From Roseibium sp. MMSF_3412 (lineage in GTDB: Bacteria; Pseudomonadota; Alphaproteobacteria; Rhizobiales; Stappiaceae), in NCBI RefSeq assembly GCF_030733265.1, contig NZ_JASHJI010000008.1, positions 186,001 to 250,000 on the forward strand: a stretch of 64,000 nucleotides of DNA. Reading direction: 5' to 3'. Under the pieces are notes generated by a model that made no database searches, was not told the DNA's origin, and worked only from the letters and a program-made list of their open reading frames with translations. This document shows positions 33,422-41,765 of this stretch, piece after piece. The number at the start of each line of letters is the position of its first letter. Within the stretch, counting starts at the first letter, position 1. Position numbers and translations under genes: made by a program.

Positions 33422-34153
33422 ATGACATATTGTGTCGGCTTGAAACTGGACCGTGGGCTTGTGTTTGCCGCAGACACACGCACCAACGCCGGTGTCGATA
33501 ACATTGCGACCTACAAGAAGCTTCACGTCTGGGAAGAACCCGGCGAACGCGTGATCACGCTCCTGTCGGCGGGTAATCTCGCCGTGACCCAGGCGGTCGT
33601 CTCGCTCCTCAGCGAACACATTACCTCGGCCGACAACGACCGCGCGACGCTCATGACAGCCAAGACCATGTTTCAGGTTGCGCGGCTCGTTGGCAGTGCC
33701 GTGCGGGAGGTCAAGTCGATCGATGGCGAATCGCTTGCGACCAGCGCAGAAAACTTCTTCGTCACATTCATTCTCGGTGGCCAGATCGAGGGCGAGGAAC
33801 CGCGGATGTTCCAGATCTATGCGGCCGGAAACTTCATCGAAGTCGGAGAAGACACGCCGTTTCTTCAGATTGGCGAGCACAAATACGGCAAGCCGATCCT
33901 CGACCGCGTCACCAGAGCCGACATGCGTCTTGGGGAAGCTGCGAAACTGGTGCTGCTGTCCTTCGATTCCACCATCAGGTCGAACCTGTCCGTCGGCATG
34001 CCGATCGACATGCTGCTCTACAACAAGGACACCTTCTCGACCGACCGGCAGGTGCGGATCGAACAGGACGATCCGTATTTTCAGAAACTGTCGCAAGGCT
34101 GGTCTGAAAAACTGCGCGCGGCCTTTGGCGAGATTGACGAATTCGACGTTTGA
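33422..34153 (+). CDS. Proteasome-type peptidase Anbu (bacterial ancestral beta-subunit homologue)
   Basis: 243 residues, N-terminal nucleophile hydrolase fold. After removal of Met1 the nucleophile would be Thr (sequence TYCVGL), with Asp18 (AADTRT) and Lys33 (YKKLH) as the other catalytic positions; no propeptide is present, as in Anbu. The last gene of the ATP-grasp, alpha-E, transglutaminase and Anbu set. Structural studies show Anbu forms open helical oligomers; its substrates are unknown. The neighbours suggest a peptide tagging-and-cleavage cycle, which is inference. Confidence 0.9.
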   Translation: MTYCVGLKLDRGLVFAADTRTNAGVDNIATYKKLHVWEEPGERVITLLSAGNLAVTQAVVSLLSEHITSADNDRATLMTAKTMFQVARLVGSAVREVKSIDGESLATSAENFFVTFILGGQIEGEEPRMFQIYAAGNFIEVGEDTPFLQIGEHKYGKPILDRVTRADMRLGEAAKLVLLSFDSTIRSNLSVGMPIDMLLYNKDTFSTDRQVRIEQDDPYFQKLSQGWSEKLRAAFGEIDEFDV

Positions 34154-34229
34154 AGAGCGGCACAGGCCTGTCAGAAAGGCGTCACAAACCGGCTTTAGAA
34201 GCGGACCGACCGACCCGGAGTAAATCTTC

Positions 34230-35651
34230 ATGAGCAGCGGCACCGCGAGCGAACTCGATCCTGTCACCTGGACGCGGGAAACCTCGCAGGAACCGCTGGA
34301 GGCGAACGATCTCGCCCTGAAGGCCGTCAGGGACATGATCAAGGCCGGAAGACGCACCCAGATTGTCGAGCTTCTGAAGCGCTGGGATCCCATTGACGTG
34401 ATGCAGCTGCTGACCCGGCTGCGGCTCAAGCAGGCACGCAAGCTCTTCCAGTGGTTGCCTGCAAACCCGTCAATCAAGGTTGTTGCGGAGCTGAGACCAG
34501 AATTCCGGTCGATCCTGATGGAGGAATCGACCCTCGACCAGTTCCGCGACATTCTCGCAGGTCTCGACCCTGAAGACGCGATCGAGATTCTCAATGAATT
34601 TCCCGACGATGTCGCCGACGAACTGATTGCGCGCCTCCCCGACCTGGAAGATATCGCGACCCGGGGCACCTATGCCGACGATACGGCAGGCCGGGTCATG
34701 GCGCGCAAATTTGTCGCCCTGCGCGAAGATTGCACCGCCGGTGAAGCCGTTGAGCAGATGCGCGAGGAAGCCGACCGGATAAGAAGGATCTTTACGGTCT
34801 ATGTCACCGATGCGGACGGACGGCTTATCGGGACCGCTGAAGTCGGGAAACTCCTGCTTGCCCGGGACGATGTGCCGCTGAAGGACATCATGAACCGGGA
34901 TGTCATCGCCGTTTCCACCGATACGGACCAGGAAGAAGTTCTTCGTCTGGCCCGGAAGCGCGACATGCGCACGGTTCCGGTTGTCAGCGGCGAAGGACAT
35001 CTCATTGGCCGGATAACACCGAAACAGTTGACCCGGATCGCGGCGGACGAGGCCAATGAAGACATGCTGCTGATGAGCGGCGTCTCCGGAGAGGCACGCT
35101 CGGACGATACGGTTTTCCGGATCGTTCGCGGACGCCTTCCCTGGCTTCTCGCCGGGCTCGTCGGTGCGAGCGTGGCCGCAACGGTTGTCGGTTCCTACGA
35201 AGACCAGCTCGCCGAAGCGGCGATCCTCGCCGCCTTCATTCCCGTGACCATGTCAATGGCCGGAAACGCCGGTCTTCAAGCCTCCGCTGTCGCCGTCCAG
35301 GGGATCGCAACCGGTGCGCTCTGGTCCGGCGACATCGTTTTTCGGCTGATGAAGGAGTTCTTCGCAGCCCTCATCAACGGTGCCGTTGCAGGGACCTTGC
35401 TGGGGATACTTGTGCTCGTGGCGTCTTTGATCGTGCCGCTCGAAGCGCCGGAACGGCTCGCACTGGCAACGTCGCTGTCTTTGCTCTGCGTAACGACGCT
35501 GGCGGCGATGGTCGGGGCAACGGTGCCGATTGTCCTGGACCGGATCGGCATCGATCCGGCAATGGCCATCGGCGTCTTCATCACCTCGTCCAACGACGTT
35601 CTGGGCGTTCTGATCTTTTTCCTTATGGCGACCACGTTCTACATGGCGTGA
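34230..35651 (+). CDS. mgtE: Magnesium transporter MgtE (copy 2)
   Basis: 473 residues, MgtE domain order as in copy 1: helical N domain, two CBS domains (~150-280), and five membrane spans. TM2 reads SMAGNAGLQASAVAVQGIAT and TM5 VFITSSNDVLGVLIF with the pore Asp (Asn-Asp). It differs strongly from copy 1 through the N-terminal and connecting regions, so not a recent duplication. Start at 34230 with CCGGAG 8 bases before. 76 bases after Anbu on the same strand, possibly co-transcribed. Confidence 0.9.
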   Translation: MSSGTASELDPVTWTRETSQEPLEANDLALKAVRDMIKAGRRTQIVELLKRWDPIDVMQLLTRLRLKQARKLFQWLPANPSIKVVAELRPEFRSILMEESTLDQFRDILAGLDPEDAIEILNEFPDDVADELIARLPDLEDIATRGTYADDTAGRVMARKFVALREDCTAGEAVEQMREEADRIRRIFTVYVTDADGRLIGTAEVGKLLLARDDVPLKDIMNRDVIAVSTDTDQEEVLRLARKRDMRTVPVVSGEGHLIGRITPKQLTRIAADEANEDMLLMSGVSGEARSDDTVFRIVRGRLPWLLAGLVGASVAATVVGSYEDQLAEAAILAAFIPVTMSMAGNAGLQASAVAVQGIATGALWSGDIVFRLMKEFFAALINGAVAGTLLGILVLVASLIVPLEAPERLALATSLSLLCVTTLAAMVGATVPIVLDRIGIDPAMAIGVFITSSNDVLGVLIFFLMATTFYMA

Positions 35652-35744
35652 GCGTCAGGACGCCATCCGGCTGGCCGCACCCTTGCGACTGCCTTGCGGC
35701 AATCATCACACGAAGATAAGAAAGCGCCGGCCCACCGGGAACGC

Positions 35745-36518
35745 TCAGGTCGTTTGCAGGATCAGGACCGCGGCATCGAATTCGGTCCGTTTGTAGGCGC
35801 GGATCTGCGCAGCTTCGGCGTCTTCTCCCCACCGCTCGATATTGTGGTCCTCTTCCACATGAGCCGCCGTCCAGGCCGCATCCGCGTCAATTCTGCCCTC
35901 ACGCAGGCCAAGTGCGAGCAACGCGGAACCTGTGAGGCTGGTAATCGTATGAAGCGCGGCAAGACGAAGTGCCGTTTCGCCCGCTAAACGATCCCTGTAG
36001 GACGCAAGAAGATCCTCCGGCTGAGCGGCATGGATCACCCCTTCAATCAGCGAAAACCTGCCTCCCAGCAATTCACCGGCCCAGTCAACGACCGGGTCCC
36101 AAAGCGCCCGCTGCGTGTCGACGAGGCTCTGCGGGTCGTCGGCGCGATAACAAAGCGCGTCGTTGCCGGCGAACCTGACAATGTCGTCAAGCACGTCTGC
36201 CGCGCGTACGCTCACCGCATCCAGCGCCGAATTTGTGATCCTGGTGAGCGGCATCGTCGCCGGATTGATTTCTTTTTCCTGGGCAGCCCATTCCGCAGAT
36301 ACGGACGCGGCAAGTTTTTCGTTTGGCAGCGCAAGCGCCGCCTTTCCGGGTGTTTTCACCGGTCTTCCATCGAGGTGAATGACGTAGCCGCCATCGGTTT
36401 CCGCATAGGCGGCTTCCTTGTAGAAACGCTTTGGAAGTTCGCGTTTGGAGAGTTCGCGTGCGCGCTGCTCCGGATCCTTGGCCGCTTCCTCATGCAGAGT
36501 ATCAAGAAAGTCGCGCAT
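35745..36518 (-). CDS. ATP12-type F1-ATPase assembly chaperone
   Basis: 257 residues. RFYKEAAYAETDGGYVIHLDGRPVKTPGK near the N-terminus and HVEEDHNIERWGEDAEAAQIRAYKRTEFDAA at the end are the ATP12 signatures. In mitochondria and alphaproteobacteria this protein holds the alpha subunit of F1 for assembly. The ATG overlaps the stop of the HAD gene by one base (TGATG), so translational coupling is likely. Confidence 0.92.
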   Translation of the reverse strand: MRDFLDTLHEEAAKDPEQRARELSKRELPKRFYKEAAYAETDGGYVIHLDGRPVKTPGKAALALPNEKLAASVSAEWAAQEKEINPATMPLTRITNSALDAVSVRAADVLDDIVRFAGNDALCYRADDPQSLVDTQRALWDPVVDWAGELLGGRFSLIEGVIHAAQPEDLLASYRDRLAGETALRLAALHTITSLTGSALLALGLREGRIDADAAWTAAHVEEDHNIERWGEDAEAAQIRAYKRTEFDAAVLILQTT

Positions 36519-37198
36519 CAAACTGTTTCCTTGTCCAAATTCAGGGTTTCAGACAGCGCATCATCCAGGTCATCGAAACTGTGAATAATCCTGTCGGCAC
36601 CTTCTGCGGCGAGCCGCGAGTGATCATGATAACCCCACGTGACGCCAATGGTTCTTATGCCCGCCGATTTGGCCATGGCCATGTCGAACCCGGTATCGCC
36701 GATCATGACCGAGTTTTCCGGACGCACGCCCGTTTCCGACAAGGCCCGTTCGATCATGTCGGGATGCGGCTTGGACGGAGAGGTATCGGCCGTCTGGATC
36801 GTCGCGAATTTGCCGTGCAGTCCATGCGTGTCCTGCATGTGTTTCACGCCGCGCAAGGCCTTGCCGGTCGCGATGCCGAGCAGGACATCTTCCCGGGCGT
36901 GAAGCCGTTCGACGGCCTCCCGTGCGCCTGCATAGAGCGGATCGATTTCGAGCCCCTCCGCGCGCCTTGCCCATTTGGCCTGGCGATACGCTTCGGCCAT
37001 CGCGGGCACCTTCTCAAGATGGGCTTCTCCGACAAGATCAGTAAACGCCTCTTCGAGAGACCGGCCCACGATCGACAGTGCCGTCTTGCGGTCCGGCATC
37101 GGCAGTCCCACGGCTTCGAACCCGACCTGAAGCCCATGAAAAATGGTGTTCTGACTGTCAACCAGCGTACCGTCGACATCGAAAATGATCAGATACAT
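36518..37198 (-). CDS. HAD-IA family hydrolase (phosphoglycolate phosphatase-like)
   Basis: 226 residues. Motif I FDVDGTLVDS, motif II IATGKA, a Lys in SPSKPHPDMI, motif IV VMIGDTGFDMAMA. Cap domain residues ~15-85. In many alphaproteobacteria this gene sits with crcB, the rluA-type gene and atp12. Physiological substrate not known. Confidence 0.85.
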   Translation of the reverse strand: MYLIIFDVDGTLVDSQNTIFHGLQVGFEAVGLPMPDRKTALSIVGRSLEEAFTDLVGEAHLEKVPAMAEAYRQAKWARRAEGLEIDPLYAGAREAVERLHAREDVLLGIATGKALRGVKHMQDTHGLHGKFATIQTADTSPSKPHPDMIERALSETGVRPENSVMIGDTGFDMAMAKSAGIRTIGVTWGYHDHSRLAAEGADRIIHSFDDLDDALSETLNLDKETV

Positions 37199-37607
37199 GA
37201 GGAAACCTGTGCCCGTTCAGCCAAGGCCCGCATGTGCAGTGTTTTACGGTCCGGGTCAAGGGACATTTCGCAAACGGGCAGCTTGCCGCCTCGCCTCGCC
37301 TTTCCCGGCTCGCCGGACCGGTCGGGCGAAGCGGGCAAAGCGTCCAAAGACGGCCATGTGGAAGCGGTCTTTGCCTGGAAAACCCGATTGAGTCAGATGT
37401 GCCTGAAATTTGCCTTTTTATGGTGGTTTGGGGAGCCTGCACTGCCCGTAAGGTCTTGTTAACCATGTTCGTAAACCGTCCGGTTACCATACCCGCGGAT
37501 ACTCGTGCAGGTGGTTGGACGCAGTCGTTTGGGACAGGTTGTCACCAAATCCGAACAGTTTTGGAACGCAGTCGTGTAACTGTGTCCAGTGGGATGGTTT
37601 TGCCGGA
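37199..37607. other. 409 bp gene-free region between divergent genes
   Basis: No gene supported. The frames here are GC-skewed shadows. Two near-identical words, TTGGACGCAGTCGT at 37515-37528 and TTGGAACGCAGTCGT at 37561-37575, lie 46 bases apart just upstream of the Tlde1-domain gene; possibly a regulatory direct repeat. Confidence 0.5.
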
Positions 37608-38750
37608 ATGCAAGAGATCGAACAGCAGACACCCGCCAGGCATGAGGCGCTGAAGACGCCGCGCAAGTTTCCTTTGCGCACCTTCAGTGTCGTGTTTGTC
37701 TTGGCAGCGCTCGCCCTTACCATGCTTGTCTATGGACCGGCACTGACGTCATCGGACAACCGCTTTGCCATGCCAGACCGGGACCAGGCCGTTCTGGCAC
37801 TTGTCACACCGGTTTTACCGTCGCCGCTGCAGCGGCAATCGAGTGTCTCCACCGCTCCGTCTTCGACCGGTGTTTCCACACCAACCAACCAGTTGCCTGT
37901 CGAGGAGACCGCAGTGCCGTTCGGAAATGAACGTGTTGCAGTGTTTTCAAATCCTGCAGCGGCTCTGGACATCGAGCGGGTCAAAAAAGTCGCCAAGTTC
38001 AAACTTGCAGCCAAACTCGCTCATCTCAGGTTTGCCCAGCACCTGGCCATTGCGCGGGCTGAACGCGTTGCGGCTGCCGCGCAAGTGGCGCTGGCCCAAC
38101 CGGCCGTTGTTGCGCCCGTGGCAACGGTTCGTGTACCTGGCACCAAGCCGCAAGCACCTGTTCGCTCCGTGGCTGTGCGTGCGCAGCCTGACGAAGAGGT
38201 TTCGCAAACCCCGGCCCCCGTGCTCGCCTACGCCACTCCCGGCATCCCGGAAGAGCAGAACAAGAGTGGGTTCGGCGGACTTGGCAAGATCTTCAACGGT
38301 CTGAAGGGCGGCCTTCCGGGCCGTGGAAGCGGCATTGCCGTCTACGATATCAGCGCGGCGGTCGTGCACATGCCGGACGGAACGAAGCTTGAGGCCCATT
38401 CCGGCATCGGTCACCGGAAGGACAATCCGAAATACGCCCATGTCAGGAACCTTGGGCCGACCCCGCCCAATATCTACGACCTGAGAATGCGCGAAAGGCG
38501 GTTCCACGGGGTCGAGGCCATCCGCATGCTGCCAAGAGACCTGGCGGCGATGAAGGGACGCGATGGCATGCTTGCACACAGCCCCCTGCTCCGCCGCACC
38601 AACGGATCTCACGGCTGTGTCGCCTTCAAAGACTACAACAAGTTCCTGAAAGCCTTCAAAGCCGGCAAGGTAAAGAAAATCATCGTTGTTCCCTCGATGG
38701 AGAAACTGCCGAAATACATGGCAAAGCTTAATCGGGGCACCGACGCCTGA
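37608..38750 (+). CDS. Membrane-anchored Tlde1 (DUF2778) domain protein
   Basis: 380 residues. One transmembrane span near residues ~22-42 (TFSVVFVLAALALTMLVYGPAL), a long Ala/Pro/Gln-rich linker (~60-240), and a C-terminal Tlde1 domain (~245-380). RTNGSHGCVAFKDY holds His335 and Cys337, the L,D-transpeptidase-type His and Cys. Tlde1 enzymes edit peptidoglycan crosslinks; those in type VI systems act as toxins, but this chromosomal, membrane-tethered, linker-rich form looks like a self-acting envelope enzyme. Start chosen at the ATG at 37608; an earlier in-frame start adds 31 unconvincing residues. Confidence 0.85.
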   Translation: MQEIEQQTPARHEALKTPRKFPLRTFSVVFVLAALALTMLVYGPALTSSDNRFAMPDRDQAVLALVTPVLPSPLQRQSSVSTAPSSTGVSTPTNQLPVEETAVPFGNERVAVFSNPAAALDIERVKKVAKFKLAAKLAHLRFAQHLAIARAERVAAAAQVALAQPAVVAPVATVRVPGTKPQAPVRSVAVRAQPDEEVSQTPAPVLAYATPGIPEEQNKSGFGGLGKIFNGLKGGLPGRGSGIAVYDISAAVVHMPDGTKLEAHSGIGHRKDNPKYAHVRNLGPTPPNIYDLRMRERRFHGVEAIRMLPRDLAAMKGRDGMLAHSPLLRRTNGSHGCVAFKDYNKFLKAFKAGKVKKIIVVPSMEKLPKYMAKLNRGTDA

Positions 38751-38821
38751 GTTCGGCTGAACGTCTTGCCCTCATGCGTCAGATTGGCTAAAGACAGAAA
38801 AGTCCCGTCCGGAGCTTTTCC

Positions 38822-38992
38822 TTGACCAAGATACTGGCTGTTTTCCTGATCCTGATTGCCGCCATCCAGGTGATCAAACCGCTCGGTTGGCCGGGTCTCA
38901 AAAAACGCTCCGACGCATGGAAATTCGTCGCCGGTGTTGTCGCGGTGACCGTCTTGTCCGTCATCGTCAGCGCCCTGTTCCAAGGGCTTTAG
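38822..38992 (+). CDS. Small two-span membrane protein, TTG start
   Basis: 56 residues, read from TTG with GGAG 8 bases upstream (CCGGAGCTTTTCC). Two hydrophobic stretches (residues ~4-18, ILAVFLILIAAIQV, and ~35-55, FVAGVVAVTVLSVIVSALF) joined by a positive loop (GLKKRSDAWK), an even, deliberate layout. It sits 71 bases after the Tlde1 gene and 60 before the kinase on the same strand. Unannotated in simple ORF scans because it starts with TTG. Function unknown. Confidence 0.6.
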   Translation: MTKILAVFLILIAAIQVIKPLGWPGLKKRSDAWKFVAGVVAVTVLSVIVSALFQGL

Positions 38993-39052
38993 GTCAGACG
39001 GCGAGCGGCACTTCTACCAGACCGGGGTTTGTTTCCAAAGAGGCAGGAACCA

Positions 39053-39541
39053 ATGGGCGAACAAGCCACCCTTCACCTGATCTGCGGAAAAATTGCCGCC
39101 GGCAAGTCAACGCTGGCCCGCAGCCTTGCAAATGCGCCCGGCACGATCCTGATCCGGGAAGACGCCTGGCTGTCCGAGTTGTACGGCGACCAGATGCAGA
39201 CCCTCGCCGACTACGTAACATTTTCAGCGAAGCTGCGCTCGGCGCTTGAACCGCATATCGTCGACTTGCTGCGATCGGGACTTTCCGTTGTCCTGGACTT
39301 TCCTGCGAACACGGCCGAGTTGAGGCGCTGGATGCGCCGCCTGTTCGAAACGGCGGGCTGTGCGCACGAGCTTCACCTGATGGACGTCAGTGACGAGATC
39401 TGTAAGGAACGGCTACGGAAGCGCAACGCTTCCGGAGAACACGAATTCCAGGTGTCCGACGAACAGTTCGACCGCGTCAGCCAGCATTTTCAGCCGCCGA
39501 CAAAAGCGGAAGGGTTCCAAGTCCGCATACACCAGGCGTAG
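39053..39541 (+). CDS. P-loop kinase/AAA-type ATPase (zeta-toxin-like)
   Basis: 162 residues. The P-loop CGKIAAGKST (residues ~11-20) and a nucleotide kinase fold (LDFPANTAELRRWMRRL, then an Arg-rich lid) resemble small zeta-like or cytidylate-type kinases. Probable phosphotransferase on an unknown small molecule. No antitoxin gene adjacent, so a toxin role is not supported. ATG at 39053 with AGGAAC upstream. Confidence 0.75.
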   Translation: MGEQATLHLICGKIAAGKSTLARSLANAPGTILIREDAWLSELYGDQMQTLADYVTFSAKLRSALEPHIVDLLRSGLSVVLDFPANTAELRRWMRRLFETAGCAHELHLMDVSDEICKERLRKRNASGEHEFQVSDEQFDRVSQHFQPPTKAEGFQVRIHQA

Positions 39542-39571
39542 CGGCACTCGCGTTCTGAACAGCCTGCCTGG

Positions 39572-40591
39572 TTACCGCTTGATCAGGGTCTCGTCCGGAT
39601 CATCTGCTTCCGGATCGTAGTCGCTGGCATTGAAACCCAGAAGGTTCCAGGTCTGTTGCATGTGCGGGGGAAGCGGCGCCGACACGTCGATCATGCCGTG
39701 ACCAGACGGATGGGGAATGACAATACGGCGTGCCAGAAGATGCAGCCGGTTCTGGATGCCGCCGGGAAGCTCCCAGTTCTCGATGTTGAAGTATTTGTCG
39801 TCACCAATGATCGGGTGGCCGATGTGAGCGGCGTGCGCCCTGAGCTGGTGGGTCCGGCCAGTGACCGGCTTCATGGTAACCCAGGAGAGTTTCTGTGCCG
39901 ACTGCTCGAAAACGGAATAAAGCGAAACCGCATGCTGGGCATCATCGTCGCCCTGGCGGGTCACCCGCATCCGCTCCTCGCCTTCGCTCCGCGCCAGAAA
40001 GGTCGAAATGCGCCCCTGTTTGGGCTTGGGAACGCCGGCCAGCATGGTCCAGTAGATCTTGCGCGTGTTCCTGTGCCGGAAGGCCTTGGTCAGTTCCTGC
40101 GCCGCCTGGCGCGTCCGCGCGACGAGGATGATCCCGGACGTTTCGCGATCGAGCCGGTGCACCAGACGCGGCTTGTTGCCCTTGCGGTCTGTGAACGCCT
40201 CCAGCATGCCGTCAAGATGCCGCTTGAGACCGGAACCGCCCTGCACGGCGAGCCCGGCCGGCTTGTTGAGAACCAACACCTGATTGTCCTCAAACAGCAG
40301 CATTTCCTCGATGGCTTTCCGGTCATCGGCAATCAGTTTCGTGGATTTGGGCTTCGCATTCTTGCGGTCATCCGCCGGAACATCGACTCCGAGCGGCGGG
40401 ATCCGCACCATCTGTCCCTTGGCGATACGCGTGCTGGCCTCGGCCCTTTTTCCGTCAACGCGCACCTGACCGGTGCGCAGCAGTTTCTGCAGACGGCCAA
40501 AGCCGAGACCCGGATAGTGGGTCTTGAACCAACGGTCGAGGCGCATGCCCGCTTCGTCGGCGGTCACTTTTTTCTGTTCAATCGCGGACAT
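39572..40591 (-). CDS. RluA-family pseudouridine synthase
   Basis: 339 residues. S4-like RNA-binding domain (residues ~1-70, LQKLLRTGQVRVDGKRA) and a catalytic domain with HRLDRETSG, the invariant Asp at about 148. It isomerises uridine in rRNA; by size it matches the RluC/RluD class, but the exact site cannot be told from sequence alone. Confidence 0.88.
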   Translation of the reverse strand: MSAIEQKKVTADEAGMRLDRWFKTHYPGLGFGRLQKLLRTGQVRVDGKRAEASTRIAKGQMVRIPPLGVDVPADDRKNAKPKSTKLIADDRKAIEEMLLFEDNQVLVLNKPAGLAVQGGSGLKRHLDGMLEAFTDRKGNKPRLVHRLDRETSGIILVARTRQAAQELTKAFRHRNTRKIYWTMLAGVPKPKQGRISTFLARSEGEERMRVTRQGDDDAQHAVSLYSVFEQSAQKLSWVTMKPVTGRTHQLRAHAAHIGHPIIGDDKYFNIENWELPGGIQNRLHLLARRIVIPHPSGHGMIDVSAPLPPHMQQTWNLLGFNASDYDPEADDPDETLIKR

Positions 40592-40711
40592 CTTGTTCTC
40601 AGAACCATTTGCGATCCGGCCGGATCGCTCTCAACCGGGTTGTTTGTTCTCCCCGGGCGGAAATTCGTTCCGCTGCGTATAGGCGCAATCCGGCGCAATT
40701 GGAAGGGAAAC

Positions 40712-41095
40712 TTAGGTAACGACCTGTCGCGCAATGGCCAGGCCGCCAAAGACAGCTGCGATGGACAGCAGAACCGAGGCGACGACATAGACCATTGCAA
40801 GAACGGTGTCACCGCGTTCCCAGAGCACCGAGGTATCGAGCGAAAAAGCAGAGAACGTTGTGAAGCCGCCAAGAATACCGGTGGCGATGAAATACCGGAC
40901 CGTCTGGACATGCTGGAAATCCGATTTCACCAGCCACCCGATCAAGAGGCCCATGGCAAGGGAACCGACGACATTGACCGTGAGTGTTCCGACTGGAAAT
41001 CCGGATCCGAACAGGCGCAGACTGGCAAGGGCCACAAGATGCCTTGCCCCTGCCCCGAACGCCCCACCCAGCATTACAAGAAGAAGATGTTTCAA
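40712..41095 (-). CDS. crcB: Fluoride channel CrcB/Fluc
   Basis: 127 residues, four transmembrane helices. Family motifs GGAFGAGARHL at the start, TLTVNVVGSLAMG, and GGFTTFSAFSLDT (the fluoride pathway Phe/Ser loop). Exports toxic fluoride. No fluoride riboswitch is visible in the 90 bases before it. Confidence 0.92.
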   Translation of the reverse strand: MKHLLLVMLGGAFGAGARHLVALASLRLFGSGFPVGTLTVNVVGSLAMGLLIGWLVKSDFQHVQTVRYFIATGILGGFTTFSAFSLDTSVLWERGDTVLAMVYVVASVLLSIAAVFGGLAIARQVVT

Positions 41096-41186
41096 GGTCT
41101 TCTCGACTTCGTCTGACTTTTGCGGCTAAAGCCGCGTACCATGCAGGTTCGCATTCGTAAAGCGACGGACCGGACCTTGCACAAAA

Positions 41187-41534
41187 TCAGGTTTGTTTCC
41201 CGTATTTGAATCTGAACTTTTCACCGCCGATATAGGCAACACCGTTTCCGCTTTTGTAGTTTTCTTCAATATTGAACCAGAATGTTCCTTCATTGCCGTC
41301 CGTGCAGACAAAGTTACCCTTGCCATAGCCACTTGCCAGGTCGTTGGCGGACTCGAACCGACCTTTGCACTTTCGGCCCTTGTTGCTTTTGATATTGAAC
41401 TTTCCTGCTTGGAATCCCAGCGCGCTCCCCTTGAAGGTTTCGGTCCCATTTGCATTTGTTCCCGTGATCTCGAATTGATTTTGACAGCCCGACAGCGCCA
41501 AAGCGGCGCCACAAATCAAAACGTGAATTTTCAT
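41187..41534 (-). CDS. Putative lipoprotein
   Basis: 115 residues. Lipoprotein signal MKIHVLICGAALALSGC with lipobox Leu-Ser-Gly-Cys; mature part 98 residues, polar and Gly/Phe/Tyr-rich, with KGSALGFQAGKF and KGNFVCTDGNEG, resembling a small beta-barrel. AGGA lies just before the ATG at 41534. Function unknown. Confidence 0.75.
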   Translation of the reverse strand: MKIHVLICGAALALSGCQNQFEITGTNANGTETFKGSALGFQAGKFNIKSNKGRKCKGRFESANDLASGYGKGNFVCTDGNEGTFWFNIEENYKSGNGVAYIGGEKFRFKYGKQT

Positions 41535-41765
41535 TCCTGCATATTCCCAAAGTTGCTTCCGATGGGGACTTCTTACATTATTCCGGATTGAAAAGTAATT
41601 CTGATCGGATGCGCCCGGACGGACGGCGCGATGCCTTTGGAACACATCATCCGGTGTTGCTGCCTGGCGCAGTCTTGCCATCGTCACACCTGCTGTGAAG
41701 CGTTTCGACAATCGCCAATGTCTTTGCGCGGCACCGTCAACCGGAGACCAAATGGCGAAAGTGCC

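Noticed and set aside
31781-34669. 962-codon open frame on the minus strand antisense to the alpha-E, transglutaminase, Anbu and MgtE genes
   Set aside because: It lies opposite four well-supported genes, has no family resemblance or start signal, and long antisense frames arise by codon bias in GC-rich DNA.
39053-39541. Zeta toxin of a toxin-antitoxin pair
   Set aside because: The P-loop fold resembles it, but no antitoxin-like gene is adjacent.
39656-41116. 486-codon plus-strand frame
   Set aside because: It overlaps the rluA-type and crcB genes antisense; both of those have strong family motifs.
41096-41186. Fluoride riboswitch before crcB
   Set aside because: The short gap does not show the conserved pseudoknot sequence pattern, and nothing else there is convincing.
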